From: Mytilus californianus
Lineage: Eukaryota > Mollusca > Bivalvia > Mytilida > Mytilidae
Direction of reading: 5' to 3'
DNA: 64,000 nt
Assembly (NCBI RefSeq): GCF_021869535.1
Contig: NW_026262734.1
Span: forward strand, 94,617,285-94,681,284
Numbering within the stretch: the first letter of the stretch is position 1; each line of letters opens with the position of its first letter. Of the stretch, positions 41,301 to 47,096 are shown in pieces. The notes beneath the pieces were generated by a model that was given only the letters and a program-made list of their open reading frames with translations, ran no database searches and had not been told where the DNA came from. The position numbers were made by a program, and so were the translations under genes.

Positions 41301-43396
41301 TTTAAGCAACACTATCGTTTAAAAACACCTACAAACATTGTTAGAATTCCAATAAACGTATCTACATTTGTCTGCTAATTTGTACATGTTGTATGCCGTT
41401 ATTTAAAACTTCACATATTCCCGCAAAACAATACATCCAACTTTATACCATTTGACGTCATATTAATTAAATTGATAATTACTGATCATTGCTGACGTCA
41501 AAAGGTTATTCAGCGACACATATTGTCTCTCTGATTAGGATGTTTTAACGACGTTCACTACACGTGAGTGTCTTTCACGGTCGAATATAGAGTTAATCGG
41601 ACACAATTCAGTTATATACCAAAAAGATTGAATATGTCAATGGGGCTTGAAAATAATTTGAAGAAAAAAGACAGAAACTGTATTTTTAAAAACTAACAAT
41701 AAAAACTAAAAAAAATATCTGAGTTGTCGGGGTAAGCTTAAAAAGCCACAAAACCAGGTTCAACCCACCATTTTTTCTATAAATGTCCTATACCAAGTCA
41801 GGAATATGGCAGTTGTTAACTAATAGTTCGTTTCTATGTATGTTGCATTGTCTTTTGATTTGTTTTTTTTTTTTGCACTTCAGTGTTTCTGTTCTTTCCT
41901 TGATTTCCTCTAATAGTTGATTTGCTTCCCTCGGTTTTAGTTTGTAACCCGGATTTCTTTTCTCTCAATCGATTTATGACTTTTGAACAGCGGTATACTA
42001 CTGTTGCCTTTATTTAATTTATGTAATTATGTTTATGAAAATATCTGTAATTATGTAATTAACTTGCGTTTCATTATCAATTTTAAGAATATATTTTCTT
42101 ATAAATCATTTGAAATTTAATGCATCTGTGGTATAAGTATTCTAAATTCAATGTAACAGTTAGGGTGAGCTCCTATTTTACCAATTAAGGATCATAGCTG
42201 TTTATTGTTGGAAACTTTTCGCGGATTACTTCTATTCGTGTTTGGGTCACTGACGTCGAAAATTGTAGCATGAATGTTTCATGAATTCACATATCTTATT
42301 CCATCATCTTTCATCAGTTTTAAATAAAGAATGCATTTGATTTCCTCTGCCTTTTGCATCGACTTTCCGTGTTAAAAGTTATCATAAAAATTAGTGTCGT
42401 TTTAACTGAATTGATTCACTTCATGTACTGTAATCCAATTGTTTTGCAAATACTTTATTTCGCGTTTAGCCCTTCCAAGGCGTCTTCACGGCAATCTATA
42501 TTCGCGATCTTCTAAATTTTGTTATCTATTTTCACAACGGTAGACATACATTGAAAGCATTCTCAACGATTTATATTCGCATTGTTTTCCTACTAGCGAA
42601 AGTCGCGAAATTAAATCGATCGCATAAATTAGTTGGTTAACAGTATTACTAGAAATTAGTTCTGCTATGATTCCTTGTTCGGGTTTGGTTGAACATCCGG
42701 TTCTTTTTGGTTAAATTAATACTTCAAAACTTGTATATGTTTTGGAATGTTTATTTTTGCCTTGAGCCTCACTGAAAAGATATTATTCGTCGGAATGCGT
42801 CTCTTGGGCTGTTTAAATGATTATATTAATGTTGTTAGTGCAGCTTTGGAAGCCAACTGAATAATCTGTCTTCCAGTATCAAAGACAAAGACAAAGGGAG
42901 GGCATAACAAAATGATCTCAACAGAAGGTTATTTGTCTCAGGGAGTTGAAAATAAGTTTTCAAACATATTAATGATATTAAGAATTGTAATGTATCTTCG
43001 ATATTTTACTTTTCTGAAAACCAGCTTCTAGTTGGCGTTGACTATTTATAATTGACAATCCACCAACGGCTGCACAGATCTTCGGTTGTGTGAAAAGTGT
43101 TTAATACTATATAATTGATAATAAAAATCAAATAACAAAAATAGCGAACTCCATTATAAATTCAAAACAGAAAAATTAAAAGCTCAACTACATCAAACGA
43201 ATGTAAAAGAACTGTCTCATTCCTGACTTAGTACAGGCATTTCCTTACGTAGATGAGGACTGTTAAGATCTTACCCTGTATTGTTGTCTGAACCATTTGG
43301 ACTGACATATATATGGACAGTCTTTACATTTTCCAATAGAAAACCATGGTTGACATGTAGAATTAAAATAATTCCAATGAAAATAGAAGAGAACAT
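8237..43396 (-). CDS. Gene A: secreted right-handed parallel beta-helix protein with three C-terminal 4-Cys modules (23 exons)
   Basis: I reconstructed this gene from splice sites and protein continuity. Coding exons in order: 43396-43275, 40748-40672, 40085-39970, 38205-38116, 36368-36228, 34087-33978, 33345-33245, 32205-32111, 30881-30769, 29564-29440, 28443-28357, 27849-27677, 25736-25640, 24724-24699, 24094-23948, 22594-22507, 21087-20981, 17742-17592, 17124-16975, 14730-14524, 14188-13973, 8973-8860, 8361-8237. Every junction agrees in phase and the sum is 2778 nt (925 residues plus stop). Residues 1-18 are a hydrophobic signal peptide. Residues about 27-650 form a beta-helix with typical landmarks (YVSPNGSDNN, TIRAYQGQEV, LARYPNK, DRPKQWHNEHDVWAHGFW, ELDEPGEYFVDRENGVLY, SGGDQTTLTPSGN, VNIGGGRDN). 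A Pro/Ser linker (about 656-705) leads to three modules of pattern C-x6-C-P...C-x10-C-G. The fold suggests an extracellular carbohydrate-binding or carbohydrate-processing protein, but no catalytic residues were identified. I do not recognise a named gene. Confidence 0.88.
8620..8695 (+). repeat. Decayed hammerhead-type short repeat
   Basis: GAGCGTCACTGATTAGTG, then TTATGTAGACCAAACG, lines up with the hammerhead-type family. Two core positions are mutated (CTGATTA, CAAA). Confidence 0.55.
8860..8973 (-). CDS. Gene A exon 22: third module, first half
   Basis: Encodes GHFRAAGAGCWIKHEKCP and ends GATNLQTG, supplying the C-x6-C-P half of module three. Phase 1 at both ends, donor GTATAG. Confidence 0.9.
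9093..11480 (-). mobile_element. Penelope-like retroelement (family A)
   Basis: On the minus strand, RT coding sequence (11465-9421) is followed by a 3' region (9420-9093) whose sequence recurs as truncated fragments at 15700, 27095, 35960, 40345 and 63115. It sits in gene A intron 21-22 next to the third pearl-type element. Classification rests on RT motif style; no GIY-YIG endonuclease is seen. Confidence 0.7.
9421..11465 (-). pseudogene. Penelope-like reverse transcriptase, inactivated
   Basis: The frame is broken into pieces: FFDNKGLDAMNLG at about 11375-11335, PDCTCASSPFIYNPAGHVI near 11150, KYVVVPADKAPYNVVFVC near 10800, LDLPSLYWIPKTT near 10580, DFSTL (motif A) near 10325, QTIGIPMGANCVPLL (motif B) near 10070, and FNFPIVNFPF-like and AYGVYISQLIRYSRAC blocks near 9680. 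Motif A is followed by a stop at 10318-10316. The catalytic FRYIDD motif has lost exactly three residues and reads FRYVLSL at the 9933/9934 junction. Several frame changes occur, for example near 10125-10138. The element cannot encode an active RT. Confidence 0.82.
12061..13864 (-). mobile_element. Pearl-type element 3 with 166-bp tandem core
   Basis: Opposite orientation to element 1 but with the same termini: AGAGGCTCTCTAGAGCCTG and GTCGCTCACC at the left, and a GACGACGG microsatellite (about 13760-13812) plus the hairpin GCTCACTTGGCCC, TTC, GGGCCAGGTGAGC at the right. The interior holds about nine 166-bp units (GGATCGGCTTCAAAG at 166-bp spacing, for example 12565 and 12731). 166 is not a multiple of three, so the 62-74-codon frames in each unit are artefacts. 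Confidence 0.8.
13973..14188 (-). CDS. Gene A exon 21: second 4-Cys module
   Basis: One complete module: GGGCYFARYHCPRTGWNATG, then ESVCLSRANAQWKWCG, ending FKPTG. It is homologous to the same-length exon at 48484-48699. Phase 1 at both ends, donor GTATAA. Confidence 0.92.
14524..14730 (-). CDS. Gene A exon 20: first 4-Cys module
   Basis: One complete module: GCWFSFDKCP, then NETVCLNKVSEMVNKCG, ending YGPTG. Phase 1 at both ends. I found no homologue in gene B. Confidence 0.88.
15200..15328 (+). repeat. 3' end fragment of Penelope-like family B
   Basis: Matches the terminal 130 bp of the element at 54330-56465 (GGCTCCGTGTTGAAGGCCGT, then GGCACTCATACTACATCTTC). Confidence 0.75.
15331..15697 (+). 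mobile_element. Retrozyme-like unit between two hammerhead remnants
   Basis: A partial hammerhead (TTGTCGAAATGTGCACC, cut site after 15347) and a full-length remnant (15651-15697, cut site after 15690) bound 343 bp. The interior holds a hairpin (GCTGGT...ACCAGC near 15397-15432) and a GATTCCTTGCCCGGCTTTGG block that recurs at 37595-37768. Hammerhead-to-hammerhead monomers of this size are the hallmark of metazoan retrozymes. Both ribozymes carry inactivating changes. Confidence 0.6.
15700..15885 (+). repeat. 3' end fragment of Penelope-like family A
   Basis: Reverse complement of the 3' region at 9120-9330 (CCAGTTTTTGGTGGGGTTCG, then GACTGTCCCTCTGGTATC). Confidence 0.75.
16445..16612 (+). 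repeat. Dispersed repeat (AAGTCAGGAATATG family)
   Basis: Shares CCATTCGTTTGATGTGTTT and GGGACTTTCCGTTTTGAA with copies at 39185, 39740 and, inverted, 43135. It appears to be another retroelement 3' end. Confidence 0.6.
16975..17124 (-). CDS. Gene A exon 19: Pro/Ser-rich linker
   Basis: Encodes QPDTGYLSGNPPSTSNC and PVYLPDGSMPNTLYKVP. It separates the beta-helix from the cysteine modules. The same-length homologue is at 56670-56819. Phase 1 at both ends; donor GTTGGT is shared by both copies. Confidence 0.88.
17592..17742 (-). CDS. Gene A exon 18
   Basis: Encodes ISDVGSFSAPRYGNFKPGC, LLKDFVNQ and LPNQVGPRNKVGPIHI. The paralogous exon at 58546-58697 is one base longer and frameshifted. Phase 0 to 1, donor GTAAGC. 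Confidence 0.9.
18170..18350. repeat. 30-bp minisatellite
   Basis: About five to six units of GAATATGATCCCGATGTGCG plus ten bases. The period is a multiple of three, so several frames stay open on both strands (EYDPDVRVRV on plus, SYSTRTRTSG on minus). It lies in the intron between gene A exons 17 and 18, and no splice-supported exon uses it. Confidence 0.8.
18953..20975 (-). mobile_element. Non-LTR retrotransposon, 5'-truncated
   Basis: The RT-bearing body runs on the minus strand and ends at a tandem AACTATGA tail (18951-18972). Such an 8-bp tail is typical of CR1/L2-type elements. The 5' end is truncated within RT only a few bases inside the intron after gene A exon 17. The clade is inferred. 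Confidence 0.78.
19111..20975 (-). pseudogene. LINE reverse transcriptase, frameshifted
   Basis: Visible in order: NLDNYRAICLTSNLGKVF (about 20855), YAFVDFRKAFDTVWR (about 20640), GVRQGEKMSSFLFALYLNDL (about 20430), LLFADDTIIFAESAEGLQ (about 20320, the FADD catalytic box), KIVIFSKRKFNKNVTF (about 20190), CSSEIWGFENK (about 19920), and a cysteine-rich end RICPLCKAGLGDVYHY (about 19390). One frameshift lies near 20500 and a compensating one near 20205, so FADD is in a different frame from both flanks. A further stop is near 19830. Confidence 0.85.
20981..21087 (-). CDS. Gene A exon 17
   Basis: Encodes GNQVTENIFLAVGYPHFQTY and ends FNVSNNIY. Intact here but carries a stop in the gene B copy (62414-62520). 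The donor GTAAGTGG is followed within a few bases by the truncated end of a LINE. Confidence 0.92.
21154..21746. mobile_element. MITE with about 24-bp terminal inverted repeats flanked by TA
   Basis: The left end TAGAGTGGGTGGCGCATATT pairs with the right end AATATGCGTCACCCACTCTA, extending through CGCCG with one mismatch. TA at both edges suggests a TA target duplication as in Tc1/mariner-type MITEs. An internal CGGCGAAAATGTGTC block is related to the termini. It lies 66 bp upstream of gene A exon 17. Confidence 0.8.
21755..21965 (-). repeat. Dispersed repeat (AAGTCAGGAATATG family), inverted
   Basis: Contains CAACTGTCATATTCCTGACT and the TTAAACCTCTAACTTGTATG block, shared with copies at 45420-45560 and, reversed, at 39705-39800. 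Confidence 0.6.
22507..22594 (-). CDS. Gene A exon 16
   Basis: Encodes KIPYTNSLWSKRYPKLASIM and ends NPGNPV. Nearly identical to the gene B exon at 63610-63697. Phase 0 to 1, donor GTAAGA. Confidence 0.93.
22830..23010 (+). repeat. Degenerate 3' end of Penelope-like family A
   Basis: TTTTTGTCATGGAGTTGTCA and the pyrimidine-rich end match the 3' region at 9120-9330 in reverse complement. Confidence 0.5.
23510..23600 (-). repeat. Dispersed repeat end
   Basis: ATTGAGAATGGAAATGGGGA and AAAGAGACAACAACCCGACC match, inverted, the segment at 61960-62022. Confidence 0.6.
23948..24094 (-). CDS. Gene A exon 15
   Basis: Encodes NDVHVNIGGGRDNIVHQNIF followed by YSMQLDARGANG. VNIGGGRDN is a strong beta-helix landmark. 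Phase 0 at both ends, donor GTATAC. Confidence 0.92.
24420..24625 (+). repeat. Decayed hammerhead-type repeat followed by a family A 3' fragment
   Basis: GCGAGCGTCACTGG, then ATGTAGACGAAATGTGCG, is the hammerhead-type core with a damaged CTGATGA box. About 60 bp later TTGTGCATGGGGTTGTC belongs to the family A 3' end. Confidence 0.5.
24699..24724 (-). CDS. Gene A exon 14 (26-nt micro-exon)
   Basis: A 26-nt exon giving KRCTYGVK, required by phase (1 to 0) between exons 13 and 15. It lies between CTCCTAG and GTAGTG. This is the least certain exon because a short exon can fit by chance. Confidence 0.55.
25640..25736 (-). CDS. Gene A exon 13
   Basis: Encodes RGNVIRYNHIQDTRRLV, then RGIMLDDQLS. 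Acceptor TTTGTAG, donor GTGTAC, phase 0 to 1. Confidence 0.88.
25740..27085 (-). other. Intron 12-13 of gene A, interior
   Basis: AT-rich sequence with no exon, inverted repeat or recognised repeat that I can support. Confidence 0.5.
27090..27482 (-). mobile_element. 5'-truncated Penelope-like family A copy
   Basis: Matches 9160-9640 with internal deletions: AGAGGGACATTCAAACTC, CTCCACATGTGGCAC, CATATCCGCTATCATCTGTG and CTTGTGAGCAGCAACCCTCT. Confidence 0.75.
27677..27849 (-). CDS. Gene A exon 12
   Basis: Encodes GDQTTLTPSGNEVSDNIISY and GISVDGVGIHVHHN, ending GIDIR. This is the most recognisable beta-helix segment. Donor GTAAGT, phase 1 to 0. Confidence 0.93.
27925..27970 (-). repeat. Decayed hammerhead-type core
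   Basis: On minus, CTGATGA (27964-27958) is intact and stem II TTCTTGTGTAGAC retains pairing potential. GAAA has become AAAA and the cut triplet reads GAC. Confidence 0.5.
28357..28443 (-). CDS. Gene A exon 11
   Basis: Encodes SDSISCKGNNIKVNLCDIRN followed by GDGGISISG. Phase 1 at both ends, donor GTAGGT. It continues exon 10 (IQNTG) and leads into exon 12 (GGDQTTL). Confidence 0.9.
29440..29564 (-). CDS. Gene A exon 10
   Basis: Encodes IIWSSSNIVLEGFVVEACRQ, then NLTITRMKIQNTG, typical beta-helix coils. Acceptor AATACAG, donor GTAGAG, phase 2 to 1. Confidence 0.92.
30769..30881 (-). CDS. Gene A exon 9
   Basis: Encodes GEYFVDRENGVLYVWPSKD and ends ASIVPTCI. Acceptor TTTTCAG, donor GTATGA, phase 0 to 2. 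It joins exon 10 to read PTCIDIIWSSSN. Confidence 0.88.
31800..32035 (-). repeat. Dispersed repeat, inverted copy of 41755-42020
   Basis: AAAGGCAACAGTAGTATACC through GTCATATTCCTGACTTGG matches the plus-strand repeat at 41755-42020 over its whole length. The 74-codon frame here is that repeat. Confidence 0.75.
32111..32205 (-). CDS. Gene A exon 8
   Basis: Encodes HYNAVNPTAVRF and ends FRFVNVMSELDEP, just before the GEYFVD motif of the next exon. Donor GTAAGC, phase 1 to 0. Confidence 0.92.
32895..32995 (+). repeat. Decayed hammerhead-type short repeat
   Basis: GGGCGTCACTGATAG, then AAACGCGCGTCTGACG. The CGCGCG stem III palindrome is kept; CTGATGA and GAAA are changed. Confidence 0.55.
33245..33345 (-). 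CDS. Gene A exon 7
   Basis: Encodes MWSWADLAIKIQHLDPGN and ends KFGLRPG. Acceptor CTTGTAG, donor GTATGC, phase 2 to 1. Confidence 0.9.
33905..33956 (+). repeat. Decayed hammerhead-type repeat (TGCGCA subfamily)
   Basis: GAGCATCACTTAAATAATAA, then TTGTCAAAATGCGCAATTGG. The TGCGCA stem III palindrome is kept; the core is damaged. It lies next to the donor of gene A exon 6. Confidence 0.5.
33978..34087 (-). CDS. Gene A exon 6
   Basis: Encodes DYINI..., FTYLSDRPKQWHNEHDVW and AHGFW. Acceptor ACTTCAG, donor GTGAAT, phase 0 to 2. The final TG joins G of the next exon to give Trp (HGFW-MWSWAD). A decayed hammerhead-type repeat lies just beyond the donor. Confidence 0.9.
34320..34990 (-). repeat. 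Retroelement 3' fragment (GACTTAGGACAGG family)
   Basis: CTCCTGACTTAGGACAGGTG, the GACAGTGGTGTAACAGTACA block and the CAGAGAAAAACATGACCTTG block also occur in the same order at 60610-61190. Confidence 0.65.
35237..35450 (+). repeat. tRNA-derived SINE-like repeat
   Basis: A tRNA-like head: box A-like GCGGTCTAAGTAATTCATG at about 35239-35257 and box B-like GTGAGTTCAAATCAC at 35284-35298. A body follows ending near GACCTGCAAGACATAG. It is not a tRNA gene because no cloverleaf closes. Confidence 0.5.
35955..36172 (-). repeat. Degenerate 3' fragment of Penelope-like family A
   Basis: AGGCAGATCCTGCTCCACTA and a degraded ACAACGCCATGGC-type block match the 9120-9390 region. Confidence 0.5.
36228..36368 (-). 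CDS. Gene A exon 5
   Basis: Forty-seven codons with VLQVRLSDVGITDLGTLQTF and ending PLTLARYPNK, a landmark of the family. Donor GTAAGT, phase 0 at both ends. Confidence 0.92.
37595..37790 (+). repeat. Partial retrozyme-like repeat with hammerhead remnant
   Basis: GATTCCTTGCCCGGCTTTGG matches 15550-15570. The hammerhead remnant at 37721-37768 has CTGAAGA, a perfect GACA/TGTC stem II and AAAA in place of GAAA. Confidence 0.6.
38116..38205 (-). CDS. Gene A exon 4
   Basis: Thirty codons, IGGKRIKSSAFKSVIDAG and onward to LPSIARNK, which continue exon 3 directly (EVHV-IGGK). Phase 0 at both ends. Confidence 0.9.
38210..39180 (-). other. Intron 3-4 of gene A, left part
   Basis: No exon or clear repeat seen. 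Confidence 0.4.
39185..39325 (+). repeat. Dispersed repeat (AAGTCAGGTATATG family)
   Basis: Same family as 16445-16612, sharing CATTCGTTTGATGTGTTTG and GGGACTTTCCGTTTTGAAC. Confidence 0.65.
39705..39915 (+). repeat. Dispersed repeat, second copy within 0.5 kb
   Basis: Includes the TACAAGTAAGAGGTTTAACC leader and the CATTCGTTTGATGTGTTTA body. It ends close to gene A exon 3. Confidence 0.65.
39970..40085 (-). CDS. Gene A exon 3
   Basis: Encodes DIFIELTTGYYELESTLRV and then LTIRAYQGQEVHV, the first helical turns of the beta-helix. Acceptor TTTTCAAAG, donor GTGAGT, phase 1 to 0. Confidence 0.9.
40178..40262 (-). repeat. Best preserved hammerhead-type core in the window
   Basis: On minus: CTGATGA (40220-40214), stem II region (40213-40201), GAAA (40200-40197), a stem III hairpin ACGC, GCG, GCGT, and GTC with the cut position at 40186. 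Stem I (CTCCA with TGGCG) pairs at four of five positions. All core residues are present; stem II is reduced to two pairs. Confidence 0.65.
40345..40462 (-). repeat. Family A 3' fragment ending in an AT microsatellite
   Basis: GATCCCAGAGGGACTTTTAA and ACTGACAACGTCATGGC match the family A 3' end. A (TA)n run occupies 40439-40462. Confidence 0.65.
40672..40748 (-). CDS. Gene A exon 2
   Basis: Reads TDLGNPVKTIEKALLKSD, completing the NGT..P..TIEKAL motif begun in exon 1. Acceptor TTTAG, donor GTAAAA, phase 2 to 1. Confidence 0.88.
41755..42020 (+). repeat. Dispersed repeat, plus copy
   Basis: ATACCAAGTCAGGAATATGG through TATACTACTGTTGCCTTTAT; its inverted partner is at 31800-32035. Confidence 0.75.
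42425..42660 (-). mobile_element. MITE with CGCGAAA motifs, copy 1
   Basis: The termini GTACTGTAATCCAATTG and AATTAGTTGGTTAACAGTA are inverted repeats. The inner GCGAAAGTCGCGAAATTAAA matches, in reverse complement, the element at 52697-52938. Confidence 0.7.
42755..42815 (+). repeat. Decayed hammerhead-type repeat
   Basis: GAGCCTCACTGAAAAGA, then TTCGTCGGAATGCGTCTC. Core positions are altered. Confidence 0.45.
43275..43396 (-). CDS. Gene A exon 1: start codon and signal peptide
   Basis: The ATG is at 43396-43394. MFSSIFIGIILILHV is a hydrophobic core, followed by VHIYVSPNGSDNNTG, the usual opening of beta-helix domains. The donor after 43275 is GTAAGA, phase 2. No upstream coding exon is needed. 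Confidence 0.85.
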
Positions 43397-43599
43397 GCTA
43401 ACTTGCTACTAAAATTTTAGAACACAACGATAAGAAGTCTTATGAGGTTAAAATTCAGGTAACAAAAGTTTAACAGAACGTGTTATCAAACATACTACAT
43501 GTTCTATCTCTGTTAAAAGTATTGCATGGTTTTCATATGTAATATAACATCGTTTTGTACTGTTTAAGATATACTGTTGTCTAAACCAAACATATTACT

Positions 43600-43700
43600 C
43601 ATCATTGGCTTCCAAATATTCTGCTTTGAGCGTTCTTGATAAAGGTATATATTCACAAAAGAGTGTAGACGCTTGAAAGATGCATTTTCATTCTTAAAGC
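43600..43700 (+). repeat. Hammerhead-type repeat, third subfamily, decayed copy
   Basis: GAGCGTTCTTGATAAAGG, then GTGTAGACGC. Stem I halves GCGTTC and AGACGC can pair; the core is damaged. Confidence 0.45.
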
Positions 43701-43904
43701 ACCGGGTCAAAACCACTGCTTGCTAGTTATCAGTTCCCGAGGATATTATGATCTCAGTAGTTCAGTACTTTGGAACCGACATGATTTATAACAAACCTTT
43801 CTTAAATTGTCCGTTTATAAATGTTTAAATTAGGCAAAGCTAGTTAAACCTAAATGGATTTCGAAGTCCTTACATGTTGCGGTTCATACAGTTGTCATAC
43901 ATCA

Positions 43905-43990
43905 TTTGCTTTCAAATTTTCGGCTTTAACGGTTCTTTTTGAATGAAAATCCAGAAAAGCGCTATCGGACGCAGGACAATTTTTAAAATG
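43905..43990 (+). repeat. Hammerhead-type repeat, third subfamily, second copy
   Basis: CCAGAAAAGCGCTATCGGAC keeps GAAA and the AGCGCT palindrome; the CTGATGA box is lost (TTGAATGA). Confidence 0.45.
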
Positions 43991-44147
43991 CTGCTTTAAT
44001 TTTTGATTTGATGTATTCATGGATTACTGGTATTTAAAAACTGAATTCAGTACTCAACTAAATTATTAATAGCAAGAGAAGGTAACAATTGTTTATCATG
44101 TCTTTCTATTTTCTTTAGTATTTCCATCATATAAACTGTATACGATT

Positions 44148-44156
<9 letters not shown>

Positions 44157-44194
<38 letters not shown>
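44157..44194. repeat. AT microsatellite
   Basis: A (TA)n run of about 38 bp beside a truncated retroelement end. Confidence 0.95.
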
Positions 44195-44199
<5 letters not shown>

Positions 44200-44209
44200 G
44201 GCATATATA

Positions 44210-44420
44210 TATAAGAAGATATGGTATGAGTGCCAATGAGACAACTCTCCATCCAAGTCACAATTTTTAAAGTAAACCATATTAGGGCAAAGTACGGTCT
44301 CCAACACGGAGCCTTGGATCACCACGAACAGCAAGCTATAAAGGGCCACAATAATGACTAGTGTAAAACCATTCAACAAATCGCATGATTTCCAAAAGGC
44401 TAGCTAATTGGTGTTATGTC
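44210..44420 (-). repeat. 3' end fragment of Penelope-like family B
   Basis: AAGAAGATATGGTATGAGTG through ACACGGAGCCTTGG matches the terminal 200 bp of the 54330-56465 element. Confidence 0.75.
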
Positions 44421-44450
44421 ATGGAATGCTTCTCCGGATATGTATGTATA

Positions 44451-44593
44451 CATTTATTTCCCGTACCTGAGGGAGATATGCAGATTTGTTCACCCAAGAA
44501 AATTCATATTTCACGAGGGCATCGCCCGAGCGAAATATGATCTTCGCGGGTGAACAAATCTTCATATCTCCCTAAGGCCAAGGGAAATGAATG
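44451..44593. repeat. Foldback element 1 (70-nt arms)
   Basis: The arms 44451-44520 and 44524-44593 pair at roughly 80 percent of positions around a 3-nt centre (GGGC, ATC, GCCC). The body to about 44952 contains ACGTCACGTGGG and CAACCAATCAAATG and is bracketed by TTATTCCACT and AGTGGAATAA. Confidence 0.85.
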
Positions 44594-45394
44594 TTTTATT
44601 CCACTACCTATTCCTTTTTTACTTCCTGAATATAAAATATTAAATTACATCTTTCTTTCCTTGTCTGCTTGTTTTTATATCTTACACGACATTAACAATG
44701 ATAATCAGTACCGATCAAAATTTAATCATTTATTGTTTATGTTTTGATTTAGATCTGAAATAATTTTGAAAACGAAATTACTATACTATCTCTAAAAAAA
44801 TCCCGTTCAAACCGCTATAAACATTAACCGACGTTCAGAGGGGAATATGATACTCAGAGGGGAATATGAAGTTTTGTTCGACGTCACGTGGGATAGTCTC
44901 AACCAATCAAATGTTGATTTCGCTATGAATATTAACATGCAGTGGAATAATATAAGATAGTCAATATATTGTCAGTATGGAAGAAACTTTAGTTGTAGTA
45001 TTACCGAAATGAAGTGATCAGCAATTGATTAGTCTTATGTTCAATTTGATACGTGTTTGATACATACATGGTTAAAATGTGGTTTTGTTCAACAAGCGAC
45101 CGAAAATTTTATGAATTTCGTTATTCAATCGGTTTCTTTCCCAACTGTTTTGGTTTGACATATATTGAGTCTTAAGCAAACAAATATGGCGTCTTGTATC
45201 CTTAATAATTGAACTGTACTAGGTCATTTAGTCTAGTGCAAAGCAGAGTTTATTATTGTATCCCCGCATATTTAATTGTCTTTACATAGAACATTAAAAA
45301 CTAACTCATACTGTAAGGATCAGTTTAAACATCAGTGAAATCTTTTGAGACCTGTCAGTTTCATACCTTGAGCATAGTAATTTTATTAAGCCAA

Positions 45395-45620
45395 CAGTAG
45401 TTTATCAAAAGATTATACCAACAAACGGAACGAATGGGAACAAACTGTCATATTCCTCACTTACTATGTGCATTTCCTTAAGAACGTGATGGTTTAAACC
45501 TAGCTGGTTTCATATCTAACTAAACTTGTATGACAGTTGTTTATTTCCGTTATATAAACAAAATTGGTTGCGCAACCAAAACAGACATACTTAGTTAACG
45601 TGCCAATAATACAGACCAGC
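45395..45620 (-). repeat. Dispersed repeat (AAGTCAGGAATATG family), inverted
   Basis: AACTGTCATATTCCTCACTT and TTAAACCTAGCTGGTTTCAT match the copy at 21755-21965. Confidence 0.6.
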
Positions 45621-45984
45621 GTTTTTTTTTTTAGTTTCATCAATGGCGCTTGACTCCACACAGTTACAAAGTCAAATCAAATACCATTGTAGAAAGATAT
45701 ACTATTTTTTTGCCAATCTAATTTTGTAAATCTATGAACAAGTTGACCCTAGATCATTTTTCGTTTTTTTTTTTAACTTATATCTGTGACTTTCTAACAT
45801 TTGAGTCCCCATCGAATGAGATTAAGAAGTATGTTCCATAAGGAAGTGTTGTGTTGATATAATTATGTTGTTTATTTTTTAATATTTTTTTTATCAGATC
45901 TGATTGTTTGCGATGCAATGCAATATAGAATTGATAATGTCAGTCATTTAATAATCAATGTGTAAGCGTAAGCCTTAGTTTATG

Positions 45985-46142
45985 AAATAATTCATGGGGG
46001 CTTGAATATATTGTGATTTTACCACGGGTTGGCCCTTTATGCAAAATATTTTACCCTGAGCGATAGCGAGGTGTAAAATATCGGCATAAAGGGACAACCC
46101 GTGGTAAAATCACGATATATTCAAGTCCCCATGAATTATTTT
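45985..46142. repeat. Foldback element 2 (about 75-nt arms)
   Basis: AATAATTCATGGGGGCTTGA pairs with TCAAGTCCCCATGAATTATT, and the pairing continues through GATTTTACCACGGGTTG to a centre GAGCGATAGCGAG. Only about six to eight mismatches occur in 75 positions. A piece of the arm (TATTTTACCACGGGTGTG) recurs directly at 46553-46570, closing a body with CAGTGACGTCGGG and GACGTGGGAG. Confidence 0.9.
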
Positions 46143-46879
46143 GATTCTAATATGACAAATACGGCAATTCTTTTGGATCGAAGCGCTCTAGGTGTAGGCA
46201 AATATTTGCCGTTCCCATAAATAAACGCACTATTAAATTGGCGTAAAAGAACGGAGCAAACTGAATTAGTGACATGCTTAAACTATTTACAATAACGTAT
46301 TTAGACATTTTTGGATGAATTTAAATGATAATTTACTTATGTCTTAAATTTATTAAAAAAATATGTCTTATAACACATTTTAGCATCGTTTGTTTACGTT
46401 TCCATGTTGTGTTGATTTTTGGTTTCACAAGCGTGTATTTTCCCGTAAAATGCTTATATTCTTACGTCATCGTTCAGTGACGTCGGGAAGCTCATTCATA
46501 AAAAAGCACATGACGTGGGAGTACGGTCGGAACAGCCCAGGCAATAAATTCATATTTTACCACGGGTGTGTACTCAAAGCGTTTGAAGGACGTCATGTTA
46601 GAATGTGCAATATAAAATTGAAAAAGAAAATTAAGACAAATGAAATAAAAGTTTATTCAAATTTATATCTTATAGTTAAGATTAGATTAAACATCTATAA
46701 AATCTTGTCAGATACATACCTTGAGCTTAGTTTTATTAAGGCAACTGTAGTTTACCAACGTATTTGAAAATCCAAACACTATATCATCCAACAGAAAGAA
46801 TGAAAAAAACAACTGTCATATTCCTGACTTGCATCAAAACGGAGAAAACAAAAGTAAGACAAATGAAATATAAATTTAT

Positions 46880-47001
46880 TCAAGGGAAACTTAAAGAAAC
46901 AGCTTGCGGTCTGTAGAATGCTGTGACTTTGAATTCTGCATGACTACCACAATGACGCCAGAAGTATTGTGCTCGAGATAGGCAGCTATTCATGTTATCA
47001 T
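46880..47001 (-). pseudogene. Gene B last exon (homologue of exon 23)
   Basis: Encodes MNSCLSRAQYFWRHCG, then FKVTAFYRPQAVSLSFP and TGA at 46882-46880. Open on its own, one codon shorter than in gene A. Confidence 0.88.
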
Positions 47002-47096
47002 CTGAAATATTAACAAAACAACAATTTGTGAATGAAAGGTTTGACACGTTTAATTTTTAAAGATATTCTATGTAAAACTAGTCAATGCAGCATATA

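Noticed and set aside
44146..44379. Frame ending in a run of Ile-Tyr repeats
   Set aside because: It reads through a (TA)n microsatellite and a retroelement tail.
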